A stretch of DNA of 64,000 nucleotides from Karalla daura. Lineage: Eukaryota > Chordata > Actinopteri > Chaetodontiformes > Leiognathidae. Below the pieces are notes generated by a model. It saw nothing but the letters and a program-made list of their open reading frames with translations, made no database searches and was not told the origin of the DNA. Position 1 is the first letter of the stretch, and the number at the start of each line of letters is the position of its first letter. The position numbers and the translations under genes were made by a program. Location of the stretch: assembly GCA_029224185.1 (NCBI GenBank), contig CM055195.1:1392305-1456304 (forward strand), in the 5' to 3' direction. This document shows positions 34,973 to 48,045 of this stretch, piece by piece.

Positions 34973-36999
34973 TACCTGGAGCCAATGGAGACACCTGCAG
35001 CAGTGGGACTTCATTTAAATTCTGTGATTTATGTTTTCACTCATCCAACAGTTTTATGTGGGGAGCAGAGCACATGGATTCACCTGTGTCCTCCAGCAGA
35101 TATGAGACAGTAGCTCACAGGAACAAACCTCTGGCCAGTCAAATGAAATGGAGAGCTTTCACCTGCTGATAACGTCATTAGCAGGGATGCTGCTGAGTTT
35201 TCTTCCTCCCATAACTCATTGACCGTGTTGTAGACGCGGTCCTGGACGGAGGAAGCGAGGTGGAAGCCAGGTCCTCCCAAAATAATTACTCTGCAACACA
35301 TTTCTGTCTCGCATCCTCAGAGTTGCAGAGGATCTTCTCAGAAATGTTGGTTAATAAATCCTTTTGGTACCCAGGGCGTTTTTTGTTGTTAATTGGCTTT
35401 GAGTTTAGAAACGCTCTCTCACACAAGAAAACATCCCTTTTCCATCTGGGTAGAATTAACTTCCCTTTGCTAAGTTTGTAAAGGTAAATGATAAATTGGT
35501 TGGAAACTCTGGATTTAAATCTGTGTGCTAAATCACATGAAGGAAACTTTAATTTTCTGAATAAAAATGTGTGATTATTACAGGAGAGAATCTAATCAGT
35601 CTCTGGTCTCAGGTTAAGGAACAAACAAAATGAAGATCTCAAAGTAAAAACGTTCGTGCCATCGTCACAGAGGATTTCACCACTGAAAGCAAAGAGAATT
35701 TACAGCTTCACTTTAATCATTGAGGAGACTAAACTGCTGTTGAGCAATGGACCCGAGGTGGAACTGACAACTATCAAGATGACGTGTTTACCTGATACTG
35801 AGCCAACTCTCTGTTTCTGAACCAGGAGCTGCAACTGCACAGAATTACAAGTGTTCATTACACAGACTGGTTAAAGTCATTTAAGATGCTGGTTCAGGCT
35901 CCTTAAAGCATTAACAATATGTTGCCAGGAGTGGTAAAAGATCAGAAGCTGGGTTGACGTAATACTTTAGTTCCATCTGTATGTAGGTTACGTTTGTTAG
36001 GTGAGATAAGACACATTCAGTCCCACTTTCACCAGCTAACCAGCTCTGACCAGCTGGTCACAGTGTCTCGGCTCTTACCCATCATCCCACACTCTTTGTA
36101 CCCACTAGTGTCATGGGGCATATGGAGGATTCCAGCCCTCTCTGTATCATACAGACACATATTCACAGTAATTTGCTGCACATTTTGCTGAGTGTTTGCT
36201 CCCTTTGGGCTGAGGCTGAACCTGGGGCTGTGATACTGTAAATGTTGAAGGAGATGAACAGAATGAAGCTCTGAATGCTGCAAACATGGGAATGGAGATA
36301 TTTAGAAGCTGTCTGATCTTTCTCTTTTTTCAGAGCCTTTCTTATTCTGTAAGGAATACAGGTACAAACGCAAACACAATCCAGTAATTTCCTTCTGTAG
36401 AATTAGGTGAATATTGACCTATGACATGTGACCTGGAACTATACCAGCTTAATCTGCTCCTGGGCTCCTGGGCTGGAATCTATCCAAGTCTCTGAGAGCT
36501 TTGCCTCAAGTGGCAGCTGAAACTGAGGTAATCAGCACTGTAATTATGAGTGTGTAAAAAAAATAAAAAATGTTTGGATTGCAGAAGAAACAGGGAGGGA
36601 CACAGAGGGGATTCATGTCCAAACAGACACAGCACCACCTGAAATAACATCCTGCTGCACCTAAACAAGCTCACTCCTGGAGCTGGAAGGAGTAAAAGTA
36701 AAAGTGATCAGTGATCAGCTGAGTACATCATTATCTGCTCCCCGGCCGGTTAGTGCACTTAGTGCAATAAGCAATAACAGCCACTCCGAGAGGACGCGGT
36801 TAAACGTAGGCAACTTTTGTGTGCCCAAAGTGCCAGGCCAAGAAAACTGCAGAGCGTTTATCAGAGGCTGAATGAACGCTGCTGTACTCCAACACAGGGC
36901 TAATGAAGAGATATGTCCTCCATTACGGGGCCATATTCCTGCTGCAGCGATTAGAAACTCTCCAGAGGGGCTCCATCACAGCCTTTCATTGAGTCTGGA

Positions 37000-37480
37000 C
37001 CTTTGCAAATCTTCATATCCTGCACAATTTTCATAAATTGAAGTCTAATGAGCGCAGTTGACATAACCATGATTTATTGTCTCACAGGGTTACCAATTTC
37101 ACCACTGCACTGCAAAATTATGAATGTCAAGGGTTTAATCATATTCATATATATTCTCAACAAGGGGAATGTGATGCGTCACGTGAGTAAAGCAGCCTAA
37201 ATGTCTCCCTTCTCTTTATTGTAGGTGCGTTATGATAATACCAGCAGCCCTGCAGAGCTCTAACAAGCTCCCTGAGGTGGCCTGATATTGTTGACGGCGA
37301 GCACAGAGCAATATCTTGGCGGGGATCTCTTTGGGACACACTTCACCGTGCCGCGGCACGCTGCTAAATTACCACTGCTCCGTCTTCAAAGGCATAATTA
37401 CCATAACAATATTGTTAACATTGTGTGTGCAATTTGTAGCTTAGCATTGACATAATGATTTGGTGATTAGTTTTTTTTAT
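37000..37480. promoter_or_regulatory. Candidate conserved non-coding block with a CACGTG E-box
   Basis: Repeat-free stretch with ATGCGTCACGTGAG around 37174-37187 (E-box CACGTG at 37180-37185) and many A/T-rich homeodomain-like sites. Candidate only. Confidence 0.22.
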
Positions 37481-37559
37481 TTTTTCCTATAAGGTGCAAG
37501 TTGAACAGTTCATGTTGATAATTACTTGACAGGAGCATCATGGAGGGGTCGATTTATCA

Positions 37560-37967
37560 TTGTCGTCTGTTCTTAATGTAGAAGCTATGGAATGCTGGTT
37601 CCATTAGCCCCGCCTCCGAGTCTATTCTGCAATCCTGTTTATAGCTCTGGGAATATTACACTCTGTATCTGGCTCCTTGCATGCTGATCTGGCAACCATC
37701 GCTATGATTGGCTGTTTCATCTGCCACATTAACGGTCACGTGAATCTATGTGACTATGAATCTATGTGACTGTGAATCTATGTAACTGTGAATCTATGTG
37801 ACTTAATGTGACTTTACATGACTCACAGTGACATAATTCACAGTTTTTCATTGCGTCATTTTTTTGTGTAAGTTTATTTTCTGCAGGAGCACCTTCACTT
37901 CCACCTTGTAACCCATAGTATAACAATAATAAAGACTATTCTATTCTATTCTATTCTATTCTATTCA
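37560..37967. repeat. Interspersed repeat with a 16-bp internal tandem and an (ATTCT)n tail
   Basis: The segment TTAATGTAGAAGCTATGGA at 37573-37591 is repeated exactly at 18484-18502. The segment GGGAATATTAC, then CATGCTGATCTGGCAACCA, recurs at 39.22-39.28 kb. Inside lie four copies of a 16-bp unit (TGTGAATCTATGTGAC) at 37739-37802. The 3' end finishes in about six ATTCT units (37936-37967), similar to the simple tails of non-autonomous retroelements. The family is not identified. Confidence 0.5.
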
Positions 37968-38559
37968 TTTCTGTGCTGAATGAGGGCACGCTGAAAATGT
38001 TCCACATAAAAAGCATTCCATGCCTTTAAATTCACAAATTTCATCACTTTTTAATGGATTTTTCTCCTCAGCATGATCAAGTGTGATGCTGTGTGACCTC
38101 TCATGCAGGTCTGACTGTAGATCGACTGTGCAGAGACTGAGAGGGAGGCTCTCTGATCGAACTGCTCTTTAAAAGTTAAAACCAACATGGATCTCTGCAT
38201 CGACGTCCCTCCCTCCGTCAGCGATGGCGCTCTGATTGCGACCGCTCAATTTTTCAATTAGCTCCCACCTCTCACCTGAGGAGGCGGCGGCGGCGGCGAT
38301 GGATGGGGAGCAGCAGGGCTACAGCGGGCGGCCATTGTGGAGCGGAGCGCGGCATTGATAACAGCTCGTAGAACTATTGACATCAGAACATTTGAGAGCG
38401 CCGGGCCACGCCGCCACTGAGCTGCAATAAATTGAGACGAATGATCAGTCGATGACAATTTCCATAATCGTTATACCTTCCGTAATTCATCAAGGTAATG
38501 ATACCCGCGTCCCTAATGTCACATTTATTCCATTTTGTGCACAGCGGCAGGCACAGAGC

Positions 38560-38609
38560 GACCCCCCACCCCCCCCCCCCCTTCCCCCCCCACACACACA
38601 CACACACAG
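38560..38609. repeat. C-rich tract followed by (CA)n
   Basis: Poly-C broken by A and TT, then about ten CA units. Confidence 0.85.
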
Positions 38610-38754
38610 ACACTGCACCTCGCTCCCCCTGCTAAAGGATTGATTACCTAGCGACTGCTTTTTGCTCCTGCTTGTGAGTGGAAGACCAATGTGTTATTTG
38701 ACCAAAAATAACAATGAAGGGGACGAGGGAAGCGCAATCTAATTCCACCCATTC

Positions 38755-38756
<2 letters not shown>

Positions 38757-38792
<36 letters not shown>
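38757..38792. repeat. (CT)18 microsatellite
   Basis: Uninterrupted CT dinucleotides. Confidence 0.96.
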
Positions 38793-38796
<4 letters not shown>

Positions 38797-39199
38797 CCAT
38801 TACAGTTCAGCCCTGACCTGCAGATCTTTGCTTCCTGGCATCCGTGCGTCATGCTCAGATGCATCACGGACACGTCTCCCGTCTCTCCTCCACTCGTTGA
38901 TGACAGAGTTTCTTTTTGACAATTATTCGCCATTATTGGCAGACGACAGTGGTGCGAGTGCGCGCTGTGATTCAATTACAGACGCAGCCGTTCCAGATTA
39001 ATTTCCCGGCCTCCGCGCACACAGTATCGCAGCAGACGTGCATCAGAACACCATCCAAGGTCTGGGAATATTTCTGTGGAACACACTTTCCTGCCCAGTT
39101 CAAACCTCCATCTCAAGGCTCTGCTCTGTTCGTAGACTAGTTAACACAGAAGCAGGGGACACATCAGCTCCAAATGTGTCAAAGTATATTTTACAGCAC

Positions 39200-39400
39200 T
39201 TTTATAATTCTTTTTGTGTCTGTGGGAATATTACGCTCTGTTACTGTTCCAAACTGCCTCCTTTCATGCTGATCTGGCAACCACACACCGCTTAACACCG
39301 ACTTGACGGCTTGACACTGATTGGCTGTCTCTCCTGCTACTCACATGTACGGTCATGTGACTGTGTGACCGTCTGTGACTTTAAGTAACTGCACGTACCT
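39200..39400. repeat. Second copy of the 37.6-kb interspersed repeat (partial)
   Basis: Shares GGGAATATTAC, CATGCTGATCTGGCAACCA, GATTGGCTGT and a GTCATGTGAC-like segment, in the same order as at 37.65-37.76 kb. It lacks the start and the (ATTCT)n tail. It is a diverged copy of the same unidentified element. Confidence 0.5.
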
Positions 39401-39779
39401 TCACATCTATGGAGCAGCTCACTGCAGTGTTCTGTATGTATGTGAAGGTTTCAGCTCATGTAAACAAACAGAGGCAGGTTCACACTCATTGGTCTGGAGG
39501 GGGAGGTGCTTTGGTTTGTGTCATACTCATTCACTCTTGTATTTGGGCTCCATTTCTTTATTTTGTTGTAACTCACACCATGATGAATAACATTACAACT
39601 ACATCCAAAACTCCATCACAAGGCCATGCATGAGGGAAATATCTCTAAAGATATCATCATCTTCGTCTCATCGTTGCTCCTCCTCCTCTTCCTCGACCGC
39701 GCCCTTCATTCAAAGCTTCTCTGAGCGGGAGCACCAGTGATGAACTGAACACCACTGCTGTTTAGGATTTCCAGAGGCT

Positions 39780-39782
<3 letters not shown>

Positions 39783-39825
<43 letters not shown>
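39783..39825. repeat. (CA)21 microsatellite
   Basis: Uninterrupted CA dinucleotides. Confidence 0.96.
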
Positions 39826-39826
<1 letters not shown>

Positions 39827-39997
39827 AAAGTCAGCGCGCTGCAGTGTGGCAGAATAATCTGGTTTCATTCACACTCGCATCATGAGGAACTTAATTGACA
39901 CGCTCGACTTAATCTTAGATTAATTGAGCTGCTCTGAGTCGCAAACATCTCACTCATCTGAGCGAGGGCTCAGCAGAAACTGGTGAGAGGGCATCGT

Positions 39998-40296
39998 GGA
40001 GAGGAGAGACCATAGGAGGAGAGGAAAGGAGAGACCATAGGAGGAGAGGAGAGGAGAGACCATAGGAGGAGAGGAGAGGAGAGGAGAGACCATAGGAGGA
40101 GAGGAGAGGAGAGACCATAGGAGGAGAGGAGAGGAGAGACCATAGGAGGAGAGGAGAGGAGAGGAGGAGGAGAGGAGAGGAGAGGAGGAGGAGAGGAGAG
40201 GAGAGGAGAGGAGAGGAGAGGAGAGGAGAGGAGAGGAGAGGAGAGGAGAGGAGAGGAGAGGAGAGGAGAGGAGAGGAGAGGAGAGGAGAGGAGAGA
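39998..40296. repeat. GAGGA pentamer array with a derived 25-bp higher-order unit
   Basis: The left half has units with the marker GACCATAGG at 40008, 40033, 40058, 40088, 40113 and 40138: spacings 25, 25, 30, 25, 25, all multiples of five. The right half (from about 40187) is nearly pure GAGAG pentamer. Confidence 0.95.
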
Positions 40297-40689
40297 CTTC
40301 TTCTTACCATGTCTTGCACAACAGTAGAAACATTACTATTGAGCAGCAGCATGTGACTGGTATTGATCGCAGTCCGGCCAATACTGCTATCAATACCTGT
40401 CTTCAATCTGACCTATTGATCTCTTTACTTTATTCTTTCACTATTTCTTAGTGAATGTGCATACATGACACATTGTTTCTGATGTCTTCGCTGATGCTTC
40501 ACTGCTGATTCCACTTATTTATTCATCTATTTTATTCATTTATTTGTTTGTTAATTTATTTATTCTTATCTTTATCTCATCTCCAAAACTCAACTTGAAC
40601 ATGCATTCATTCCATTTGACTGGAAACGTGTTTATCAAAGTGTTGTGCAGAACATTCACCCAGTAGGTATGAGGCCATTTCACCTTGTG

Positions 40690-40711
40690 CACACACACAC
40701 ACACACACACA
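40690..40711. repeat. (CA)11 microsatellite
   Basis: Short uninterrupted CA run. Confidence 0.92.
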
Positions 40712-40851
40712 TACAAAAGCTAGAACAGTCACAAGTGCTTTGAAATCCTCACCCGACTTGTTTTTCCTGATTGAAATCATTTTTTTTCTATTAAATAGAG
40801 CAGTGCATCACTCTCTCTCCAGTTAAAAGTCAAGCTTGCTCACTCAGCAGT

Positions 40852-40854
<3 letters not shown>

Positions 40855-40905
<51 letters not shown>

Positions 40906-40908
40906 CTC
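40855..40908. repeat. (TC)n microsatellite
   Basis: About 26 TC units with a GC interruption near the end. Confidence 0.96.
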
Positions 40909-42900
40909 TGAACGATAATCCAGCAGGATCACCCAAACACGACGGTATTTCTTTGAATAGAATTAAAATGTCAGTGTTGTAAATGAACTGAGGTTTTCAC
41001 GCCACAATCCGCCGCAAAAATGAACGTGATCGATTGGACGCTATTTCCTCTTCACACCACTATCGTAGCCTAATAAATACCGACTGTCGAGGGTAAATAA
41101 TAAAGCACCTCAGCATCCAACGTGATTTAGAGATGCAGAGAGTGTCAGAAACAAAGAAGCGGGGAGGCTGCTCCCTGTTTGACAGCGTCGGAGGGGAGAC
41201 CTGCGTCATTAGCAGTCAGAGCAGAGCTGCCGGTCCATGTGGCCCCGAGCCTGGTGCCAGGCAGGAAACTTCCCTGTGCTGCACAAAAACTTTGTTTCCC
41301 AAAAGGAAACTCTGTGCCAGAGTTTGTTCTATATCCTGCAGAATAACATAAATGTGAGGCAGTGAATACAGATATACAGAATATACAGTATATAGCCTCC
41401 AAACAGCGGTGCCTATGGCTAGCAGGTAGAGAGCACGTGCTGGTAGATCCTATGTATCCTACTAACCATATCCTGTAGATGGTCACACACAGACTGCTGG
41501 TTCTTTATTCCACATCATTTCTGTTTTGTTGTTTCACTCTGACTCCACTCTCCTACGCCCGTGTCCACAGACAGATGCACAAAAGCCTCTTCTCTTGTAT
41601 TTCCCTGGACAGATGTGGAGGAGATGTTCTGTGTAAATGTTGCATCCCGACAAATGCTGCTCTCGTCTGTGAGCATGAGCAGCCGTGGTCTGTCTGCGTC
41701 ATCCAGAGACCTTCATTATCACCATCTGCTGCATCACATGAATGTTCCTCTGCAAAGGTGCAAATTCCACAAACACCTGCACAACTCGAGCTGCAACATG
41801 TCACCAGCGTTTTAAACTATTCCTGACCTCTGCAGCAGCCTCTTGGCTTTCCACATGCCACTATTTTTAGTGGCTGCGAGTGCGAGTGTTGTGAGTGGGT
41901 GTGGGTAAGATCTTCCCCGAGGCTCAGGCCTCCACACGCACACTTGATTGACACGATATCGACGTGTTTCTCCAAATCCCAAGACAAACTGTCGATACGG
42001 ACGTCTGGGGAAGGCCAAGGCGGGATCACGCCCGGCCATGACGGACAACTTTAGGAAGAGTGGAGGACGAGCATGTAAATCAACATTCCCATTAAAACCA
42101 TCAGAGCGCCGGGAACTTCAGTTTACTATTAAGGAAAATAATTATCTCAACATCTCTGAAAGATGAGAAGAAGTTTTGTAGCAGCTTGCTGGAGCACTAC
42201 AGAGGGCAGGAGCAGCGGGGAGTGCATATAATTGAGCTGAAATTGGTCTCCCATGGCAATGACACTTTGCTCAATCAAATGCTCAGCTGTGATTGGACGA
42301 TCGCCTCTCTGCTTCTGTCTCTTGAAAAGAGGCACATCTATTAGGCTGGCGAGCATCGAATCTTTGATAGGAGACGTAATTCTTGGATAACAAGATGTTT
42401 TTGTCTTTAGGACTCGGAGCCGACCTTCATGTTTTGCATTTTAGACATCTACAGGCTGAATTCAACACCTCAGACTGCAGGAAGATGACTGTTTCTGAGA
42501 CAATTCCAACGTTCTAATGTGAAGCAGAAAACAGAACTTGTTTATATTTCCTGAACTCGACCCACGTTTGAATAAAAGGAATCGATTTCTCATGCATCTC
42601 TCTCGGATCAATATTTACATGTGGGAGATCAGAAAAAGGAGGTTGGAGGGCTCCAGAGGACGCAGAGGCGTTAAAAAGTGAGAGGAGATGAGCTTTCAAA
42701 ATACAGGTCGTGATCTCATTCTCTCGTCTGCATTTTGTTTTAAAGTCACGTTAAAGGTTCGGCTCACAAGCGTGTTTGTGTTTAGATCGGAGATCTCGGC
42801 TTATCCTCATGATCACATGTGCTGGATCTGTGCATCCATCCATCATCTCACCTGCTTGGGAAGGCAGGGGACACATCCTGGACAGGTCTTCAGTCAGATA

Positions 42901-42904
<4 letters not shown>

Positions 42905-42965
<61 letters not shown>
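42905..42965. repeat. (CA)30 microsatellite
   Basis: Uninterrupted CA dinucleotides. Confidence 0.97.
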
Positions 42966-42967
<2 letters not shown>

Positions 42968-44043
42968 TGTCTGGACTGAGGAAGCCCACACACTGGGACA
43001 TTTGGAGAACGAGCGATCTCTGCCCTCGTTCTTCCTCTGAATCATTAGTCTGATGCTGTTCAGCCAAGCGCCGTGACGCCACCGTTCCACAGATAAATAA
43101 CAGGAGAGTTCAAGGAGAAAAAAGAAAGCGTCACGTGCTGATCGATGTGCAGCCTTTAACAGAGCAAACTGCTCCACTTCTACATCACCAGGGTCAGAAT
43201 GGACTAAACTGTGAAGCCTGCACACGTTTCTAAATCAATATACGTCAGAAGCAGAGGAACGAGGAGACGCGGTATGTGGAAGTACTAAGAGTCTGTCCCA
43301 CGTCGCAGGCTGCAGGGACGCGGCTAATTCACTTCTTTATTTAGGCCAACAGGTGTTAAGAGTGAACATCCAATACTATGCAGTGCAGTTCAGAGGGTTG
43401 ATAATGTCAGCGGCTCTGAGAGGGCGAATGCTTCTTTCTCTTTCTTTAATGATGCTGTTGAGCCCGCAGGTGAGTCTGTGTGGAGCAGCAGCATCTGTGT
43501 TGGGTCTGCGTCTCCAGGTCTGTCTGTCTGTTTGTTTGTTTGTTTGTTTATCTCTTCATTCATTCATTGTGTCAGACTTAAATCAGACCACATGGACATT
43601 TCAGACAGTCGACCTTATTTAAACTCACACTGCAAATTATTTGGTTCTTACTGTACCAAGATAAAGAAAAATGGTGTTACATGTCTTGTTTTAACCTTGT
43701 TTTGATTGTTGATTTCTTATTGAACACGACACCTTCACCTGACTTAACTTCCTTTTTCCTCAGATTTACACCTTTGTTTCTCTTTTCTATGTGGTGCACA
43801 GGTCAGTGAGAGAGACCCAGCGTCTGGTTGGTAGGACACAGAGATCCAGCTGTAACAGAGATGGACGGAGGAGCCCAGCGGCAGCTCCTCCCAGGCTGTA
43901 GCGGGTGGAGATAATGTCTGTGACCCCTCCAGGCTCAGGACGATCCTCGGCGGACCGAGCCGAGCGTGAGGAGGCAGCAGCCGCTCTGCTTTCCTCTAGC
44001 AGGGATGCTCCGTCTGCAGGGAGCAGCGCTCAGAGCCCCCCCC

Positions 44044-44055
44044 CACACACACACA

Positions 44056-44101
<46 letters not shown>

Positions 44102-44104
44102 CTC
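44044..44104. repeat. (CA)n microsatellite
   Basis: About 30 units, interrupted by CCC and CG. Confidence 0.95.
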
Positions 44105-44281
44105 ACCCGCACCAGGAACCCTTTCATTCCAGCAGACACTGCAGTGCTGCACTGTATTTGAGTATTTGAAAGGATAATTTGTTGGGCTCAAAGTTTGTCA
44201 GATTTATTATGTTTGATGGACGCAGGTCCCGTTTAACCCACCGTTCTGTCACACTTTTACACCTGTTCCAGAGTCAAGCCT

Positions 44282-44334
44282 GCGTGTGTGTGTGTGAGTG
44301 AGTGTGTGTGTGAGTGTGTGTGTGTGTGTGTGTC
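44282..44334. repeat. (TG)n with TGAG interruptions
   Basis: About 25 units with three GAG interruptions. Confidence 0.93.
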
Positions 44335-45438
44335 TATGGGGTGCTGAGGTGACAGCAGCACTGGTTCCCATGGCGACGGCAGCGTTGAGTCTCCAGACAC
44401 CTGGCCGTGTGTTATCCTGCTGCCTTCACAAGAGAAAAAAAAAAAAACAAGAAAGCTGTAAAGCTGTAATCCATTTTCAGGGGGGAAATGCAAAAAATTC
44501 CGGTTTCAGTGTAATGTGTTGTAACCAGGGTCAAGCAGATGGACTGTTGCCATGGTTACCTGCCGTTTTTAATATACCTCCAGCACTGATTCAAGAGCGG
44601 TTTCATTTTTGATGCATCTTGGTCTGAGGTGCTCTCACATACCTCCAACACCCGGCCAATCAGGAAACTACTTTCCTTTTTATTTAATTTTTTTTAAATC
44701 ACAATATAATTATACCACTTCTGCAGAGCTCAATTACCTATGACCTATCTGGGAGAAATCTCCTACGTCTCCTTTTGATAGCTTGATGATTTTGATCAAA
44801 GAAGTATTATCCATACAACTAGTACAAGTAGTACAAGTCGGCTGCTGAACATATAGATATAGATAGATAGATAAGTGCAGCTGAAGGCCCTGCGGTCTGC
44901 ATCAGATAATAAAACTAAGTTCTGTATTTCTTCTGCTCTTCAAACACAACTCAGACAGAGACCTGCAGCTCGCAGACACAGACACGTTATCAAAGCTAAG
45001 AAATCAATCAGTCGCAGGAAAGTTCAGGAGTAATTTCCTTTGACCAACACAATGAAAACAGAGAAGGATTTTCTGTCTCCGAGCAGACTCCACCTTCACA
45101 AACACTCTGTTCTCTGCGGCCCGTTGCTCCGGCTACGCACACACACACCTTCAAATGTCATCATTACAGACCTGCAGCCGTTATGTTAAACACAGCCCGG
45201 GGAACAAGCCATAGGTTAGACAACGGCTTTTACTGAATGAAGAGTGGGCGGATGGCTCTGAATCAGAAAGTAACAGGATGACCAGGGTCACAAACCTTTT
45301 CCAAGGTCAATTCAAGCACTTCTCAGGTCCATTCAGAAGCTTTTCCAGAACCTTTTAGCTGCAGTCAATTACGTTGTCATTCAAAAACATACATTCAGTT
45401 TGTTCTTTTTTGCTTGATCCACAAATCGTACAAAAATG

Positions 45439-45440
<2 letters not shown>

Positions 45441-45489
<49 letters not shown>
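45441..45489. repeat. (AC)24 microsatellite
   Basis: Uninterrupted AC run directly joined to the interspersed repeat at 45490. Confidence 0.96.
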
Positions 45490-45492
<3 letters not shown>

Positions 45493-45585
45493 CTAGGGGC
45501 AGTTTAGAGTCAGCCCAGTCCTGCGTGTTTGTGGACTGTGGGAGGAAGCCAGCGAGCCCGGACAGAAAACCCACACAGACGCAGC
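45490..45585 (+). repeat. Common fish interspersed repeat fragment
   Basis: Directly after a (CA)n array comes GGGGCAGTTTAGAGTCA, then GTTTGTGGACTGTGGGAGG and AAACCCACACAGACGC. This order (CA array, then TTTAGAGTCA, TTTGGACTGTGGGAGGAA, AAACCCACGCAGACACG) is a very widespread repeat in fish genomes. I do not assign a class. Confidence 0.55.
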
Positions 45586-45822
45586 TAAACCATGGAACCT
45601 GCACAGAAAGGCCCTCGATCAACTCTGAATTACACCTCTGCTTTTTCTTGTCTCAATTAAACATTATTAAATCTATAAAAAAATAAATTAATACAAACTT
45701 AACCTCTGATTTATTTTATGTTTCCATCAAAATAATATTTGCTGTCAACAACATTTCAAGCATTAAAGAGCACTTCAAGAACACAAGATTGAAATCCATG
45801 TATTTTACAAGGATTCCAGGTG

Positions 45823-45824
<2 letters not shown>

Positions 45825-45887
<63 letters not shown>

Positions 45888-45894
45888 GTGTGTG
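45825..45894. repeat. (TG)n microsatellite
   Basis: About 35 units with two TA interruptions. Confidence 0.96.
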
Positions 45895-46420
45895 AGACCA
45901 GTGTTTGAGCTGAGTTTCTCCCTGAAGACAGAGCAGCAGTGAGCCAGAGCTGAGCGCTTCATGCTGTCTCGGGCGTCTGGATAAGGTCAGGTTGCAGTGT
46001 AATAGTCACTGAAAGGCCAGGAATCGAGTTTTGTGCTGCACGGCTGGACTGGAGCGTCCCCGTCCAGGCATCGTTAGCGCAGCATCTTCCCTCTGTCCAG
46101 AGCCGGCCGCAGCTACAGCCACGCTGCGGGAGATGGATTCCATTAAAACTGCCTCCATCCAGAGGCTGGCTCTGTGGGTCGCTTCTATTTGGATTTTTAT
46201 TTATTTTTTTTATCCAAGGAGAAGGTAAAACAGTCAGATAAAGAAAGTGCTAACGATGCTGCTGAGTCCGTCACTCAGCTGACATTTCTCATGATAAATT
46301 CATGGCAATGACAAGGCTGAGTGACTCTGGGGGCCCGGGTTAATTTGTCAGGAGGCCTACGGAGCTATGAGCGGTGGCACAGTGACAAAGCAGAATGTCA
46401 CCATTACGTTGTGGAGGAGT

Positions 46421-46500
46421 GAGGGAGTGAGGGAGGGAGGGAGAGAGAGAGAGGGAGGGAAGGAGGGAGGGAGAGAGAGAGGGAGGGAGGGAGGGAGGGG
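46421..46500. repeat. (GGGA)n purine tract
   Basis: Imperfect GGGA/GAGA repeats, entirely purine apart from one T; the complement is polypyrimidine. Confidence 0.9.
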
Positions 46501-46655
46501 GAAACGGGCCGTGAAATGGCCGACTCCTCTGGACGGGCATCCATGACACCAGAGCGGTGCTGCACTCACGGCTCCATGTTTCAACCAGCAGGAGTTCATC
46601 CAAGTCTATTTTCAGCTATTGTCTACTTCTGATCGATGCCCGGCCATTTCACTCT

Positions 46656-46658
<3 letters not shown>

Positions 46659-46740
<82 letters not shown>
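46659..46740. repeat. (GT)40 microsatellite
   Basis: Uninterrupted GT dinucleotides, about 80 bases. Confidence 0.97.
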
Positions 46741-46741
<1 letters not shown>

Positions 46742-47499
46742 AGCAGGGAGGGAGATGCTCTTTCTCAGGGGCAAATGTTTGATAAAGCCTAAAACTGTTC
46801 CATCCATATATTGACAATCGAGAGAACCAAGTGCTCCAGCAGCTTCTCAGCTGCCTGTTATTAAGTGAGGCTTATTTTCTCTTTTAGAACAGATGTATAC
46901 AGCTACTGCTCAGCACTGGTGGGAGGTGATGCACTGCATATACATGTGCTTGTTTTTTTTGCATGTGTAAATTACTGACAGAGTTTATCTGAACATATAT
47001 TTAGGATTCATTCCCACATTAACTGGCTGATTTGGATCCATGGATACATGAAATGACGTCTTCTCACAAATGAACAAGTGAGAGTCCCAGGCACGATATG
47101 GTAATTCTCACATGTGTGTCACCTCCCAGCTCTGTTACGATGTACTGTCACATAATGAATGATCCTGGAGGATCATTGGTTGATTGAGGAAGCGGCTTGG
47201 CCAGAAAGCAGACTGGTCTGATGCTGTGAAGGTCCCAGTCTGCCCAGTGGCTGCGTTCAGCCCCGACTCTGAGGAGCAGGAGAAGCCTAACAGCTGGAAC
47301 CAAACATCTGGAGACGCTGATGTACGAGCGGGACGGCCCCTGGTCGGACCATAATGGGGTGACTCGGACACCTTCCTATCACCATAAATCCCTGGACAAA
47401 CAGCTGTGAATTGGTTTTTGGGTCAGAGGACTCCCAGTGAGACGTCCTGCAGGCAGCCAGCGGATCCTGAAGCTTTATTATGACGTCCTGCAGTATTCG

Positions 47500-47640
47500 C
47501 CACGATACATTAGCCCCCAGCGCTTATGCTGATGAGGCTGAACACGACCTGCTATATCAATGTCCTCATTAATTAAGCTTATTAATTTAAATTCTAATCA
47601 GCGGATATTTCTGTCAATGCACTTGTCTTCACCTGGGAGG
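47500..47640. promoter_or_regulatory. Candidate homeodomain-site cluster
   Basis: Contains TTAATTAA at 47569-47576, then TTATTAATTTAAATTCTAAT, giving several overlapping TAAT cores in a repeat-free block. Confidence 0.22.
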
Positions 47641-47984
47641 AGATGAAACGAGCTGCAGGGATTGTAAAAGTGGCGATAGGCTTCACCTGCTGAACAGATT
47701 AACTGAGTGTGTGATTGGAGCTTTTCAGATCATGCAGGACCTACACTTCATGTTGCCTATTTTTGTTTCCAACACCATTTCCTCCCATTTAGTTGCTTGG
47801 CAACCAGGATGGCATAGCCTACACTACACAATGCTCCTTTAACACCTGATGAGCTGTTACCACCAGATGCAGATTTCAGTCGTGTGTCATCATGGCAGAA
47901 GTTCATCTCTACCTCCGCTCTGTTGAACACTGAACAGTCTGTTCCCAGCCAAAGATGTACGTTCAAGGCAGGTCCTGAAACATC

Positions 47985-48045
47985 ATCCTCAGGTTCCTCC
48001 TCTGTCTCTGGTTCCTCCTCAGGTTCCTCCTCTGATTCTGGCTCC
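47985..48045. repeat. Short GGTTCCTCCTC(A/T) repeat
   Basis: Three to four imperfect copies of GGTTCCTCCTCAG/TGTCTCT-type sequence. Confidence 0.6.

Noticed and set aside
34500..35113. Open frames of 122-172 codons with a repeated QDHMVPGLLWDGAGPHG-type peptide
   Set aside because: Produced entirely by the 37-bp minisatellite; open in three frames at once and without splice or promoter signals.
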